Assembly: GCA_016715765.1 (NCBI GenBank)
Contig: JADJZJ010000017.1
Span: forward strand, 1 to 64,000
Origin: Opitutaceae bacterium
GTDB lineage: Bacteria; Verrucomicrobiota; Verrucomicrobiia; Opitutales; Opitutaceae
Reading direction: 5' to 3'
DNA: 64,000 nucleotides
The position numbers were made by a program, and so were the translations under genes. Under the pieces are notes generated by a model. The model worked only from the letters and a program-made list of their open reading frames with translations, made no database searches and was not told the origin of the DNA. This document shows positions 42,507 to 51,669 of the stretch, one piece after another. The stretch's first letter is position 1, and every line of letters begins with the position of its first letter.

Positions 42507-42884
42507 ATGCCACGTCTCCTCGGTGTAGAAATTCCCGCGAAAAAGAAAGTCGCGTACTCCCTCCGTTACATCAACGGCATCGGGGCCACCCGCGCCGATT
42601 TCCTGGTCAAGGAAGCCGGGCTCGATCCCGACATGCGCGCTTCGGACCTTTCCGAAGAGCAGCTCAACAAGATCCTTCACCTCATCACCGAGCACAAATG
42701 GGTGCTCGAGGGTGACCTCCGCCGCGAAATCGCCGCGAACCTGAAGCGCCTCCAGGCGATCAATTGCTACCGTGGCATCCGCCACCGCCGTGGCCTGCCC
42801 GTCCGCGGTCAGCGCACCGGTACTAACGCCCGCACCCGCAAAGGCCCCCGCAAGACCGTGGGCGTTGCCAAGAAAGCCGAATAA
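42507..42884 (+). CDS. rpsM: 30S ribosomal protein S13
   Basis: Head protein contacting P-site tRNA. 125 residues: MPRLLGVEIPAKKKVAYSLR, YINGIGATRADFLVKEAGLD, CYRGIRHRRGLPVRGQRTGT and the tail RTRKGPRKTVGVAKKAE. The 47 bases between map and rpsM hold neither infA nor rpmJ. Confidence 0.98.
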   Translation: MPRLLGVEIPAKKKVAYSLRYINGIGATRADFLVKEAGLDPDMRASDLSEEQLNKILHLITEHKWVLEGDLRREIAANLKRLQAINCYRGIRHRRGLPVRGQRTGTNARTRKGPRKTVGVAKKAE

Positions 42885-42895
42885 CACTCATCGCC

Positions 42896-43531
42896 ATGGC
42901 TGAAGAAAAGTCCGCTCCCAAAAAAGAAAAGGCCCCCAAGGCCGCCGCTCCCGCCGCTGGCGCCGAAGCCGCTGCTCCTGCCGCCGCCACCAAGCCCGCC
43001 AAGGCTCCCAAGGCCGCCAAGCCGGCCGCCGACGGCACCGCTCCCGCCGAGGGTGCTCCCGCCCCCGCGGCGCCCGAGAAGCCCGTTGAACTCATCGGTG
43101 GTGTGGCCAAGCAGCCCACCGCCGAGGATCTCCTCAAGGAGGAACTGGGTGCGATCAAGGTGCGCAAGGCCAAGGGTTCGAAGAACGTCACCTCCGGGGT
43201 CGTCAACGTCCTCGCCTCGTTCAACAACACCATCGTTTCCATCACCGACCAGAAGGGTCAGGTCATTGCCTGGTCCAGCGCCGGCAAGTGCAACTTCCGC
43301 GGTTCGCGCAAGTCCACCGCCTACGCCGCGCAGGTGGTTGCCCAGGACGCCGCCCGCAACGCCATGGCCCACGGCCTGAAGGACATCGTCATCCGCGTCT
43401 CCGGACCCGGCCTCGGCCGCGACAGCGCCATCCGCGCCCTGCAGGCCATCGGCCTCGAGATCACCTCGATCGTCGATGTCACTCCCATTCCCCACAACGG
43501 CTGCCGTCCGCGCAAGCGTCGCCGCGTCTAA
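42896..43531 (+). CDS. rpsK: 30S ribosomal protein S11 with 85-residue Ala/Pro/Lys N-terminal extension
   Basis: Platform protein of the 30S subunit. 211 residues versus 127-130. The core from about residue 88 is normal (NVLASFNNTIVSITDQKGQV, CNFRGSRKSTAYAAQVVAQD, HNGCRPRKRRRV). Residues 1-85 are low-complexity Ala/Pro/Lys with a short VELIGGVAKQPTAEDLLKEE segment before the core. No in-frame ATG or GTG near residue 85 gives a normal short S11 (GTG codons occur but without SD), and the base composition is continuous, so the extension seems real. Confidence 0.95.
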   Translation: MAEEKSAPKKEKAPKAAAPAAGAEAAAPAAATKPAKAPKAAKPAADGTAPAEGAPAPAAPEKPVELIGGVAKQPTAEDLLKEELGAIKVRKAKGSKNVTSGVVNVLASFNNTIVSITDQKGQVIAWSSAGKCNFRGSRKSTAYAAQVVAQDAARNAMAHGLKDIVIRVSGPGLGRDSAIRALQAIGLEITSIVDVTPIPHNGCRPRKRRRV

Positions 43532-43564
43532 GTGCCGCTTTTAACCATTTAAACAACCACTCAC

Positions 43565-44176
43565 ATGGCTCGCTACACAGGTCCCACCACCCGCATCAGC
43601 CGTCGCTTCGGACAGCACATCCTCGGCTCGGGCAAAGCCTTCGAACGCCGCAGCTACCCGGCCGGTCAGCACGGCCCGAAGCTCCGCCGCAAGCTCTCCG
43701 AGTATGCCGTCGGTCTGAACGAGAAGCAGAAGCTCCGTTCCATCTACGGTCTGCTTGAGCGCCAGTTCCGCCGCACCTTCGAGATCGCGAAGAAAGAGCG
43801 CGGCGTCACCGGCGAACGCTTCCTCCAGCTCCTCGAGACCCGTCTCGACAGCACCGTCTATCTCCTCGGCCTCGCCAAGTCCCGCGCCGCGGCCCGCCAG
43901 TTCGTCAATCACGGCCACATCCGCATCAACGGCCACAAGGTCGACATCGCGAGCTACAACGTGCTGGCCGGCGATGAGATCGAGGTGAAGAACACCCCGG
44001 CCTCCCGCCAGATGGCCACCCGCAACCTTGAGGAAAACCGCATCCGCAACGTGCCCGGCTGGCTCAGCCTCAACGCCGAGTCCTTCAAGGCCGTCGTGAA
44101 CCGCCTCCCGACGCGCGACGAAATGGAACAGGGCATCAACGAGCAGTTGATCGTCGAGTTCTATTCCCGCTTCTAA
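43565..44176 (+). CDS. rpsD: 30S ribosomal protein S4, zinc-free form
   Basis: Initiator of 30S assembly and alpha-operon repressor in some bacteria. 203 residues: MARYTGPTTRISRRFGQHIL, then the S4 domain RLDSTVYLLGLAKSRAAARQ and QFVNHGHIRINGHKVDI. The N-terminal part has no Cys cluster, so it is the zinc-independent type. Confidence 0.97.
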   Translation: MARYTGPTTRISRRFGQHILGSGKAFERRSYPAGQHGPKLRRKLSEYAVGLNEKQKLRSIYGLLERQFRRTFEIAKKERGVTGERFLQLLETRLDSTVYLLGLAKSRAAARQFVNHGHIRINGHKVDIASYNVLAGDEIEVKNTPASRQMATRNLEENRIRNVPGWLSLNAESFKAVVNRLPTRDEMEQGINEQLIVEFYSRF

Positions 44177-44223
44177 GTCACCCACTTCCCAACCCGCAAC
44201 GCCACCGCCCAGAGTTCATCGCC

Positions 44224-45225
44224 ATGCCCAAACGTCTCGGAAAGTTCGAACTCCCCAACAAGCTCACCAAGGTCGAGGAAGGCTCCACGCCGACCTACGC
44301 CAAGTTCATCGCCGAGCCTTTCGAGGCCGGCTACGGCCACACGATCGGCAACTCCCTCCGCCGCGTGCTGCTCAGCTCCATCGAGGGTGCCGCCATCTCG
44401 TCGATCAAGATCGACGGCGTCAGCCACGAGTTCCAGAGCATTGATGGCGTCGTGGAGGACGTCACCGACATCGTCCTCAACCTGAAGAAGGTCCTCATCG
44501 TCTCCCACAAGCGCGAGCCGCTGACCCTCCAGATCAAGGTCTCGAAGTCGGGCGCCGTCACGGCCGCCGACATCCAGGCCGACGCCAACATCACCATCAT
44601 CAATCCCGAGCAGGTCATCTGCACGCTCGACTCGAAGAAGACCTTCGAGGCCGAGATCGAGATCAAGACCGGCCGCGGCTACTACCCCGGCGAGGCCAAC
44701 AAGAAGGAAGAGCAGTCCATCGGGGTCATTCCGATTGATTCGCTGTTCTCCCCCGTGCGCCTGGTGAAGTACGCCGTCGAGGCCACCCGTGTCGGCCAGA
44801 TCACCGATTACGACAAGCTGATCCTCGAGGTCTGGACCGACGGTCGCATCACGCCGGACGACGCCCTCAAGCAGTCCGCCTCGATCCTCAAGCACCACAT
44901 CGACGTGTTCGACCGCGTCAGCGAGGAGACCTACGAATTCGAAAACCAGCAGTCCGAGGTCAGCGAGGAGCAGAACAAGCTCCGCAAGCTCCTCAACATG
45001 TCGGTCAACGAGATCGAACTCTCCGTCCGCGCCGCCAACTGCCTCAACAACGCGAACATCACCACCGTCGGCGAGCTCGCGATGAAGTCCGAGCAGGAGA
45101 TGCTCAAGTACCGCAACTTCGGCAAGAAGTCGCTCAACGAAATCAAGGACAAGCTCGAGGCCCTCGGTCTCTCGCTGGGCATGAAGTTCGACGAGCGCCT
45201 CCTCGACACCAAGAAGGAAGCCTGA
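44224..45225 (+). CDS. rpoA: RNA polymerase alpha subunit
   Basis: Assembly platform of RNA polymerase. 333 residues. N-terminal domain: YGHTIGNSLRRVLLSSIEGA and GVSHEFQSIDGVVEDVTDIV. C-terminal DNA/activator-binding domain: ELSVRAANCLNNANITTVGE and RNFGKKSLNEIKDKLEALGL. A palindromic repeat follows before rplQ. Confidence 0.98.
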   Translation: MPKRLGKFELPNKLTKVEEGSTPTYAKFIAEPFEAGYGHTIGNSLRRVLLSSIEGAAISSIKIDGVSHEFQSIDGVVEDVTDIVLNLKKVLIVSHKREPLTLQIKVSKSGAVTAADIQADANITIINPEQVICTLDSKKTFEAEIEIKTGRGYYPGEANKKEEQSIGVIPIDSLFSPVRLVKYAVEATRVGQITDYDKLILEVWTDGRITPDDALKQSASILKHHIDVFDRVSEETYEFENQQSEVSEEQNKLRKLLNMSVNEIELSVRAANCLNNANITTVGELAMKSEQEMLKYRNFGKKSLNEIKDKLEALGLSLGMKFDERLLDTKKEA

Positions 45226-45231
45226 GCCGAA

Positions 45232-45298
45232 ACCGGATATCAGATACCGGAAACCGGATAGTGCGGCCAACTGCCTGACTATCCGGTATCCGGTTTCC
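45232..45298. repeat. Palindrome of ACCGGATA/TATCCGGT units in the rpoA-rplQ gap
   Basis: GGAAACCGGATAGT (45249-45262) is mirrored by ACTATCCGGTATCCGGTTTCC (45278-45298), with the unit repeated as ACCGGATATCAGATACCGG at the left end. It is a simple-unit palindrome like the GTAGCGA family but with a different unit. It lies inside the ribosomal-protein block. Confidence 0.75.
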
Positions 45299-45395
45299 CC
45301 AATCGCAAATTAATCTTCAGGCACTCGCGCCGTCCGCTGCCGCCCCACGCTGCGACCGGATTGCCGATCGGGTGCCAACCAAAAAATAAACCACA

Positions 45396-45913
45396 ATGCG
45401 TCACAACAAACACCGTTCCTCCCTCGGCGTCACCCGCGAGCACCGCGCCGCCATGCTGTCCAACATGGGCGCCTCGCTCCTCAAGCACGGCCGCATCGAG
45501 ACCACCCTCACGAAGGCCAAGGCCCTTCGCCCCTTCATCGAGAAGGTCATCACCAAGGCCAAGCAGGCCGCGGCAAAGACCGAGAAGAAGGACGCGATCC
45601 ACCTGCGCCGCCTCGCCCTCGCCTCCGTGCGCGACGAGGATGCCATCACCAAGCTCTTCAACGAGACCTACAAGGACTTCGCGAACCGCAATGGCGGCTA
45701 CACCCGCATCTACAAGCTCGGCCAGCAGCGCATCGGCGACGCCGCCGAGATGGCCCTGATCGAGTTCGTCAAGGCCGACGACCCGGGCTACAAGAAGTCC
45801 AAGGGCCGGAAGCCCGCCAAGGGCAAAAGACGCCGGCGGCCGAGTCCGCTCCCGCGGCTGAAGCGGCTCCCGCCGCCGAAGCGCCCAAGGACGGCGGCGA
45901 AGCCAAGAGCTGA
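45396..45913 (+). CDS. rplQ: 50S ribosomal protein L17 with Ala-rich tail, frameshifted near 45827
   Basis: Tunnel-exit protein. Core is normal: MRHNKHRSSLGVTREHRAAM, RIETTLTKAKALRPFIEKVI, NRNGGYTRIYKLGQQRIGDA, ALIEFV. At GGGCAAAAGACG (45821-45832) one A is missing; restoring it gives a tail KTPAAESAPAAEAAPAAEAP ending at TGA 45911-45913, about 172 residues. Without it the frame runs on into the next gene in Arg/Pro-rich noise. Last gene of the block, followed by a terminator. Confidence 0.9.
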
Positions 45914-45938
45914 GCCCCGGATCACCTTATGCCAAGTC

Positions 45939-45969
45939 ACGCGTCGAAGTTTCACTTCGGCGCGTTTTT
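45939..45969 (+). terminator. Rho-independent terminator after rplQ
   Basis: CGCG-T-CGAAG pairs with CTTCG-G-CGCG around a TTTCA-type loop, followed by TTTTT. It lies 27 bases after the repaired rplQ stop and closes the 32-kb block. Confidence 0.85.
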
Positions 45970-45984
45970 GTTTATATTTCCGCC

Positions 45985-46212
45985 ATGCTCGCCCTGCCCA
46001 CCGCCGCCGTCATCTACTGCGCCCTTGTCGCGGTGGTCTTCCTGGCGCTCTGGCTCTGGTATGACCGACGCGATCACGCCCGCTTTGAGGGCCAGCGGCG
46101 CAAGACCACCTTCCACTGCATCCGCTGCGACCGGCTTTATGCCGAGCCGGGCGGGCGCGAACTCTGCCCGTGCCCGCGCTGCGGCCACGAAAACTCCCGC
46201 CTCCGGTTCTAG
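45985..46212 (+). CDS. Small membrane protein with a zinc-ribbon tail
   Basis: 75 residues. One span at about 4-25 (LPTAAVIYCALVAVVFLALW), a short basic linker, then CIRCDRLYAEPGGRELCPCP and RCGHENSRLRF: two pairs of cysteines in CxxC / CPxC spacing that could bind zinc. I do not recognise a named family. It stands between the rplQ terminator and guaA and is not obviously in an operon with either. Codon use fits the neighbours. Confidence 0.65.
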   Translation: MLALPTAAVIYCALVAVVFLALWLWYDRRDHARFEGQRRKTTFHCIRCDRLYAEPGGRELCPCPRCGHENSRLRF

Positions 46213-46278
46213 TGCGATTGACACCCTGGCCCCGCCTGCGCGTTGATCCTGCCTTTCCGATAAAAATCATCTCCTGAA

Positions 46279-47817
46279 ATGTCCCAAACCATCGCCGTCA
46301 TCGACTTCGGTTCCCAATACACCCAGGTCATCGCACGCCGCATTCGCGAGTGTCAGGTTTACTCGAAAATCTACCACTACAGCACGCCCGCGGCCCAGTT
46401 GAAGGCGGACGGCGTGGTCGGCATCATCCTGTCCGGCGGCCCGAGTTCGGTCTTCTCCCGCCAGGCGCCGATTCCCGACCGGGGCATCTTTGAACTGGGC
46501 GTGCCCGTCCTCGGCATCTGCTATGGCATCCAGCTCATGGGCCACCTGCTCGGCGGCAAGGTCTCCCGCAGCGACGACCGCGAGTACGGCCACGGCACCC
46601 TTTCGATCCGCCGGCCCGGGCGGCTGTTTGCCGGGCTGCCGCGGAAGCTGCGGGTGTGGAATTCACACGGCGACCGCCTCATCAAGCTCCCGCCCGGCTT
46701 TGTCGCGATCGGCACCACGGACAACTCCGAATTCGCCGCCATCGAGGACCTGAAGCGCAATTTTTACGGCATCCAGTTCCACCCGGAGGTGTTTCACACC
46801 GAGGGCGGGGTCGATGTCGTCCGCAACTTCCTCGTCGGCGTGTGCCAGGCCGCGCAGGATTGGACCACCGCCGATTTTATCCGCCGCTCGGTCGAGGAGA
46901 TTCGCGCCTCCGTCGGCAAATCCCGCGTCCTGCTCGGTCTCTCCGGCGGCGTGGACTCCTCGGTGGCGGCCGCCCTCATCCACAAGGCCGTCGGCCGCCA
47001 GCTCACCTGCGTGTTCGTGGACAACGGCCTGCTGCGCCAGGGGGAACGCGAGCAGGTCATTTCGCTGTACGCCCGCAATTTCAAGATTGATGTCCGCGTC
47101 GTCGACGCCTCGGCCCTGTTCCTGCGCCGGCTCAAGGGGGTCACCGAGCCCGAGCAGAAGCGCAAGATCATCGGCCGCACGTTTGTCGAGGTGTTTGAGA
47201 AGTCGCTCAAGACCATCGGCGGGGCCGAATTCCTCGCGCAGGGTACGCTGTATCCCGACGTGATTGAAAGCGTGGCCATCGGCAACAACCCCGCCGCGCT
47301 CATCAAGTCCCACCACAATGTCGGCGGCCTCCCGGCGCGCATGAAGCTCAAGCTGCTCGAGCCGCTGCGCGAACTCTTCAAGGACGAGGTCCGCGCCGTC
47401 GGCGCCGCCTGCGGCCTGCCCCGCGAGGTGGTGTGGCGCCAGCCCTTCCCGGGCCCGGGCCTCGGCGTCCGCGTCATCGGTGAGATTACCCGCGAGCGTC
47501 TCGAAATCCTGCGCCAGGCCGACGCGATCCTGCAGGAGGAGATGATGGAGAACGGCTGGTACTGGAAGGTCTGGCAGTCGTTTGCCGTGTTCCTGCCGGT
47601 CAAGTCCGTCGGCGTGGTCGGCGACGAGCGCAACTACGCCTATGTCATCGGCCTGCGCATTGTGGAGAGCATTGATGCCATGACCGCCGACTGGACGCGT
47701 CTCCCGTATGAGATCCTGCAGACCATCTCCAGCCGCATCACCAACGAGGTGCGGGGGGTCTCCCGCGTGGTCCTTGATATCAGTTCCAAGCCGCCGGCGA
47801 CCATTGAGTGGGAATAA
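46279..47817 (+). CDS. guaA: GMP synthase (glutamine-hydrolysing)
   Basis: Converts XMP to GMP. 512 residues. N-terminal class I glutaminase: SGGPSSVFSR, LGICYGIQLMGH (Cys81), FHPEVFHTEGG. Middle ATP-pyrophosphatase: LLGLSGGVDSSVAAALIHKA. C-terminal dimerisation domain: RQPFPGPGLGVRVIGEIT and the end SSKPPATIEWE. Alone; no guaB next to it. Confidence 0.98.
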   Translation: MSQTIAVIDFGSQYTQVIARRIRECQVYSKIYHYSTPAAQLKADGVVGIILSGGPSSVFSRQAPIPDRGIFELGVPVLGICYGIQLMGHLLGGKVSRSDDREYGHGTLSIRRPGRLFAGLPRKLRVWNSHGDRLIKLPPGFVAIGTTDNSEFAAIEDLKRNFYGIQFHPEVFHTEGGVDVVRNFLVGVCQAAQDWTTADFIRRSVEEIRASVGKSRVLLGLSGGVDSSVAAALIHKAVGRQLTCVFVDNGLLRQGEREQVISLYARNFKIDVRVVDASALFLRRLKGVTEPEQKRKIIGRTFVEVFEKSLKTIGGAEFLAQGTLYPDVIESVAIGNNPAALIKSHHNVGGLPARMKLKLLEPLRELFKDEVRAVGAACGLPREVVWRQPFPGPGLGVRVIGEITRERLEILRQADAILQEEMMENGWYWKVWQSFAVFLPVKSVGVVGDERNYAYVIGLRIVESIDAMTADWTRLPYEILQTISSRITNEVRGVSRVVLDISSKPPATIEWE

Positions 47818-47868
47818 GTCCGCCCCAGCATTGCTAGCGGCTGATTCCTTCCCATACTCTGCCCAGCC

Positions 47869-48642
47869 ATGACGATTACCAGCCTACGCCTACTGCACCG
47901 CTGCTGTTTCCTGCTCACGCTTGCCGGTCTGGCGCTGCCGGCCCGGGCGGCCGAGCCGGAGATCATCGCCAAAGCCCGGGCCTATCTCGGGGGCGAGGCG
48001 GCCCTGGCCCAGGTCACCTCCCTGCGTTACGCCGGCATGCTTGTCCTGGACGACGCCGGCAACACCGCCAACCCGCAGGGACCGGTGAAGGTCGAGATCA
48101 TCTTCACGCGGCCGAGCCGTCAACGGAGCGTGATCACCGCCGAGAAGCGCGTCGAGACCACCGTGCTCGACGGCTATGAGGGCTGGCAAAAGGTCCAGGA
48201 TCCATCCGACAACTCACGGTGGCAGCTCTCGCTGCTGCAGGCCGACCAGATCCGGAGCCTGCGCGCCAACGTGGCCGAAAACCTCACTTTTTTCCGGAAC
48301 ACCGGGGATCCCAAATGCACCGTCGAGGACCAGGGTGCAGTGATGGTCGATGGTATCGCCTGCCGGAAAATCGCCTTCATTTATGCACCGCAGATCGTCT
48401 TCTACCGCTTTTTTGACACGGCTTCGGGCCGCCTGGTGATGACGGAGACGGCGCAGGGTGAATCCATCCGCGAGCAGGGTGAGATCGTCGCCGGCGGGGT
48501 CAGGTTCCCCCGCACCCTGGTGACCAGCCTCAAGCGGCCCGACGGCGGCGCGCAGCGCATCACCATCAATTTTGAACAGGTCACGGTGAACGAGGTCTTC
48601 CCGGACAGCCTGTTCGCCATGCCATCACTGGGTGCGCCCTGA
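47869..48642 (+). CDS. Secreted protein, LolA/outer-membrane-lipoprotein-sorting-like
   Basis: 257 residues with a signal peptide (MTITSLRLLHRCCFLLTLAG, cleavage near ARA at 25). The mature part is a beta-rich sequence: GGEAALAQVTSLRYAGML, TVLDGYEGWQKVQDPSDN, ENLTFFRNTG, GIACRKIAFIYAPQIVFYRF, GGVRFPRTLVTS, NFEQVTVNEVFPDSLF. This layout is that of proteins annotated as LolA-like or outer-membrane lipoprotein-sorting. Distance from guaA is 51 bases and from hisD 35, all on the same strand. The substrate is unknown. Confidence 0.6.
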   Translation: MTITSLRLLHRCCFLLTLAGLALPARAAEPEIIAKARAYLGGEAALAQVTSLRYAGMLVLDDAGNTANPQGPVKVEIIFTRPSRQRSVITAEKRVETTVLDGYEGWQKVQDPSDNSRWQLSLLQADQIRSLRANVAENLTFFRNTGDPKCTVEDQGAVMVDGIACRKIAFIYAPQIVFYRFFDTASGRLVMTETAQGESIREQGEIVAGGVRFPRTLVTSLKRPDGGAQRITINFEQVTVNEVFPDSLFAMPSLGAP

Positions 48643-48677
48643 GCGTCCCCGTTCCCGCCTTCGCGTTTTGCCCAGCC

Positions 48678-49985
48678 GTGCGCACGCTTCAATTCGCCAG
48701 CAAAAACTTTGACGCCGAGTTGGCGGCCTTCTGCCAGTCTTCGGCCGTATCCCAAGAAATCGCAGTGGCCGTGGCCGGCATCCTCGCGGATGTCCGGGCG
48801 CGGGGCGATCTGGCCGTGGCCAACTACGCCGCCAAGTTCGACGGCGCCAAGCTGCGCTCGCGCGAGTTCCGCGTCGCCGAGACCGAGCTGGCCGCGGCCA
48901 GCCGCCGCCTGCCGCCGGCCGACCTGCGCGCCCTGCGCGAGGCCCATGCCGGCATCCTGGCCTTCAACCGCCGCGGCCTGCCCCAGGCCTGGAGCGGCCG
49001 CAACCGCCATGGCGCCACGGTCGGGGAGAAGCACGACCCCATCCGGCGCGTCGGCCTTTACGTGCCCGGCGGCCAGGTGCCGCTGGTTTCAACCGTCCTG
49101 ATGACGGCCACGCTGGCGCAGATCGCCGGCTGTCCCGAGATCGTGGTCTGCACCCCCTCGAACACGCTGGGCAAGGTGGCCGACGGCCTGCTGGCCGCGC
49201 TGCACCTCGTCGGCGTAAAGGAAGTCTATCGCATCGGCGGCGTGCAGGCGATTGCGGCCATGGCCTACGGCACCGAGAGCATCCCGGCCGTCGACAAGAT
49301 CTACGGCCCCGGCAACGCCTACGTCTGCGAGGCCAAGCGGCAGGTCTTCGGCACGGTCGGCATCGATTCACTGCCCGGCCCGAGCGAATTGATGGTCATC
49401 GCCGACGACACGGCCCGGGCGGACTTTGCCGCGGCCGATCTGCTGGCCCAGGCCGAACATGGTTCCGGCCGCGAGAAAATCTACCTCGTCGCCACGTCCG
49501 CGGCAATCATCGCCGCCGTCTCGGCCGAGGTCACCCTGCAGCTGGGGCTGATCACCCGTTCCGAGAAAACGGCGCGCGTGCTCGACCAGGGATTTCTCGC
49601 CGTGGAAGTGGCGTCGCTGGCGCAGGCGGCCGCCGTGGCCAATTACGTCGCGCCCGAGCACCTTGAACTGCTCGTGAAGGAAACCGCCGTGAAAAAACTC
49701 ACGAAGGCGGTCACGACCGCGGGCGCCATCATGATTGGCAACTACACGCCGACCGCCCTCGGCGATTTCACGGCCGGACCCAGCCACGTGCTGCCCACGG
49801 GCCGCGCCGGCCGTTTCTTCAGCGGGTTGCGCGTGGCGGATTTCATGCGCCGCACCAGCATCGTGCGCTACGACAAAAAGAGCGTTCGCGCCGGCAACCG
49901 CGTGGTCGCCGCCTTTGCCGCGATGGAGCGGCTCGACGCCCACGGCCGGTCGGTGGCGGTCAGAACGGGGAAGTCAGCCAGGTGA
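48678..49985 (+). CDS. hisD: Histidinol dehydrogenase
   Basis: Last two oxidation steps of histidine synthesis, zinc dependent. 435 residues, GTG start at 48678. Motifs: VGLYVPGGQVPLVSTVLMTA, GVQAIAAMAYGTESIPAVDK, GPGNAYVCEAKRQVFG, LAQAEHGSGREK (catalytic/zinc region) and AGPSHVLPTGRAGRFFSGL. First of hisD-hisC-hisB-hisH; GTGA overlap with hisC. Confidence 0.97.
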   Translation: MRTLQFASKNFDAELAAFCQSSAVSQEIAVAVAGILADVRARGDLAVANYAAKFDGAKLRSREFRVAETELAAASRRLPPADLRALREAHAGILAFNRRGLPQAWSGRNRHGATVGEKHDPIRRVGLYVPGGQVPLVSTVLMTATLAQIAGCPEIVVCTPSNTLGKVADGLLAALHLVGVKEVYRIGGVQAIAAMAYGTESIPAVDKIYGPGNAYVCEAKRQVFGTVGIDSLPGPSELMVIADDTARADFAAADLLAQAEHGSGREKIYLVATSAAIIAAVSAEVTLQLGLITRSEKTARVLDQGFLAVEVASLAQAAAVANYVAPEHLELLVKETAVKKLTKAVTTAGAIMIGNYTPTALGDFTAGPSHVLPTGRAGRFFSGLRVADFMRRTSIVRYDKKSVRAGNRVVAAFAAMERLDAHGRSVAVRTGKSAR

Positions 49986-51088
49986 GCAGCGACGACGCGC
50001 TCCGGTCGCTGGCGCTGCCCCACGTCGCCAGGCTCCACGCCTATACGCCGGGCCTCCAGCCCACGGAACCCGGCTGGACCAAGCTCAACACCAACGAGTG
50101 CCCCTATCCGCCCAGCCCCCGCGTGGCCGAGGCGATCAGTCGGGAAATGGGGGAGGGCGGCGGCAGCCTGCGGCTCTATCCCAATCCCAAAAGCGCTCCC
50201 CTGCGCGCCGCGGTGGCCAAGTTGCACGGCCTGAACGAGGACAACGTCTGCATCGGCAACGGCTCCGACGATATCCTCAATCTCCTCGTGCGCTGCTTCT
50301 GCACGCAGGAGATCGCCGCCGGCTTCACGCTGCCCAGTTATTCGCTCTACCCGGTGCTCGTGGAAATCCAGGACGGGCGCAGCACGGTCATTGAGTTTGA
50401 TCGTTCGATGCGGCTGCCCTTCGCGCAGATCGCCGCCTCGAACGCCCGCGCCTTTTTTCTCACTTCCCCCAATGCGCCGACGGGTGTGGCCTTTGGCAAC
50501 GCGGAGATCGAACAGGTGCTGCAATCCTTCCGCGGCCTCCTCGTGGTGGATGAGGCCTACGCGCCGTTTGCCCGCGAAAACGCCATCCCCCTGCTGGCCC
50601 GCCACCCCAATCTCGTTGTCGTCCGCACCCTCTCCAAGGCCCATGCGCTGGCCGGTCTCCGGGTGGGGTACGCCCTGGCCCATCCCGCGGTCATCGACCT
50701 GCTCGACCGGGTGCGCGACAGCTACAACGTCAACCGCCTCTCCCAAGCCGGCGCCATCGCCGCCCTGGGCGACACGACCTATTATGAGGGGATTGTCGCC
50801 AAGGTCCGGGCCACGCGCGACCGCTGCATTGCGACCTGGGTCGCCCAGGGCTGGTTCACCTATCCCTCGCAGGCCAATTTCATCTTCACCGAGCCGAAAA
50901 ACGCCCGGGGCGAAACCGGTCCCGCCGTGGCCAGGTCGGCTTACGATTACCTCTACCGCCACAAGGTGCTGGTCCGCTACTTCCCCAGCCATGCCTTGAC
51001 CGCTTCGTTCCTGCGCATCAGCGTCGGCACGGATGACGAGATGCTCGTCCTCCAACGCACCCTTGAAGCATGGCTAAAGCACGCATAG
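49982..51088 (+). CDS. hisC: Histidinol-phosphate aminotransferase
   Basis: PLP enzyme converting imidazole-acetol phosphate to histidinol phosphate. 368 residues, GTG start overlapping the hisD stop by four bases. Motifs: LNTNECPYPPSPRV, GNGSDDILNLLVRCF, LVVDEAYAPF and RTLSKAHALAGLRVGYAL, where Lys219 binds PLP. It overlaps hisB by 19 bases. Confidence 0.96.
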   Translation: MSSDDALRSLALPHVARLHAYTPGLQPTEPGWTKLNTNECPYPPSPRVAEAISREMGEGGGSLRLYPNPKSAPLRAAVAKLHGLNEDNVCIGNGSDDILNLLVRCFCTQEIAAGFTLPSYSLYPVLVEIQDGRSTVIEFDRSMRLPFAQIAASNARAFFLTSPNAPTGVAFGNAEIEQVLQSFRGLLVVDEAYAPFARENAIPLLARHPNLVVVRTLSKAHALAGLRVGYALAHPAVIDLLDRVRDSYNVNRLSQAGAIAALGDTTYYEGIVAKVRATRDRCIATWVAQGWFTYPSQANFIFTEPKNARGETGPAVARSAYDYLYRHKVLVRYFPSHALTASFLRISVGTDDEMLVLQRTLEAWLKHA

Positions 51089-51666
51089 CGACCATCAGCC
51101 GCAAGACGGCCGAGACCGACATCGTTCTCAAACTCGGGATCGACGGCACCGGGGCGTCGAAAATCGACACCGGGGTGCCGTTCTTCGACCACATGCTGAC
51201 CCTGTTCGCGAAGCACGGCCTGTTTGACCTGGAGATCAGGGCCAAGGGCGACAATGACGTGGATTACCACCACACCGTCGAGGATGTGGGGCTCGTGCTC
51301 GGTGAGGCCTTCAAGGCCGCCCTCGGCGACAAGCGCGGCATCCGTCGTTACGGATTCTTTCTCCTGCCCATGGACGAGTCCCTGGCCCGCGTGGTCGTGG
51401 ACCTCAGCGGCCGGGCCTGCCTCGTGTACGACGCCTCGGCGCCGACCATGTTCATCCGTGATTTCAATCTCGTGCTCGTGAAGGAGTTCAGCCGCGCGTT
51501 CAGCAATGCCCTCGGCTGCAACCTGCACGTGAAGCTCGAGTACGGGGAGGAGCCGCATCATGTGGCCGAGGCCATCTTCAAGGCCCTGGCCCGGGCGCTC
51601 GACGTCGCCACGCAGCTGGACCCGCGCACGGCGGGCGTGCTGCCGAGCACCAAGGGGCTGCTTTAG
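51070..51666 (+). CDS. hisB: Imidazoleglycerol-phosphate dehydratase
   Basis: Seventh step of histidine synthesis. 198 residues, a monofunctional HisB without a phosphatase domain. Family repeats with metal-binding His: GVPFFDHMLTLFAKHG, VDYHHTVEDVGLVLGEA and EPHHVAEAIFKALARAL. Its start lies inside the end of hisC. Confidence 0.97.
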   Translation: MAKARIATISRKTAETDIVLKLGIDGTGASKIDTGVPFFDHMLTLFAKHGLFDLEIRAKGDNDVDYHHTVEDVGLVLGEAFKAALGDKRGIRRYGFFLLPMDESLARVVVDLSGRACLVYDASAPTMFIRDFNLVLVKEFSRAFSNALGCNLHVKLEYGEEPHHVAEAIFKALARALDVATQLDPRTAGVLPSTKGLL

Positions 51667-51669
51667 GTC

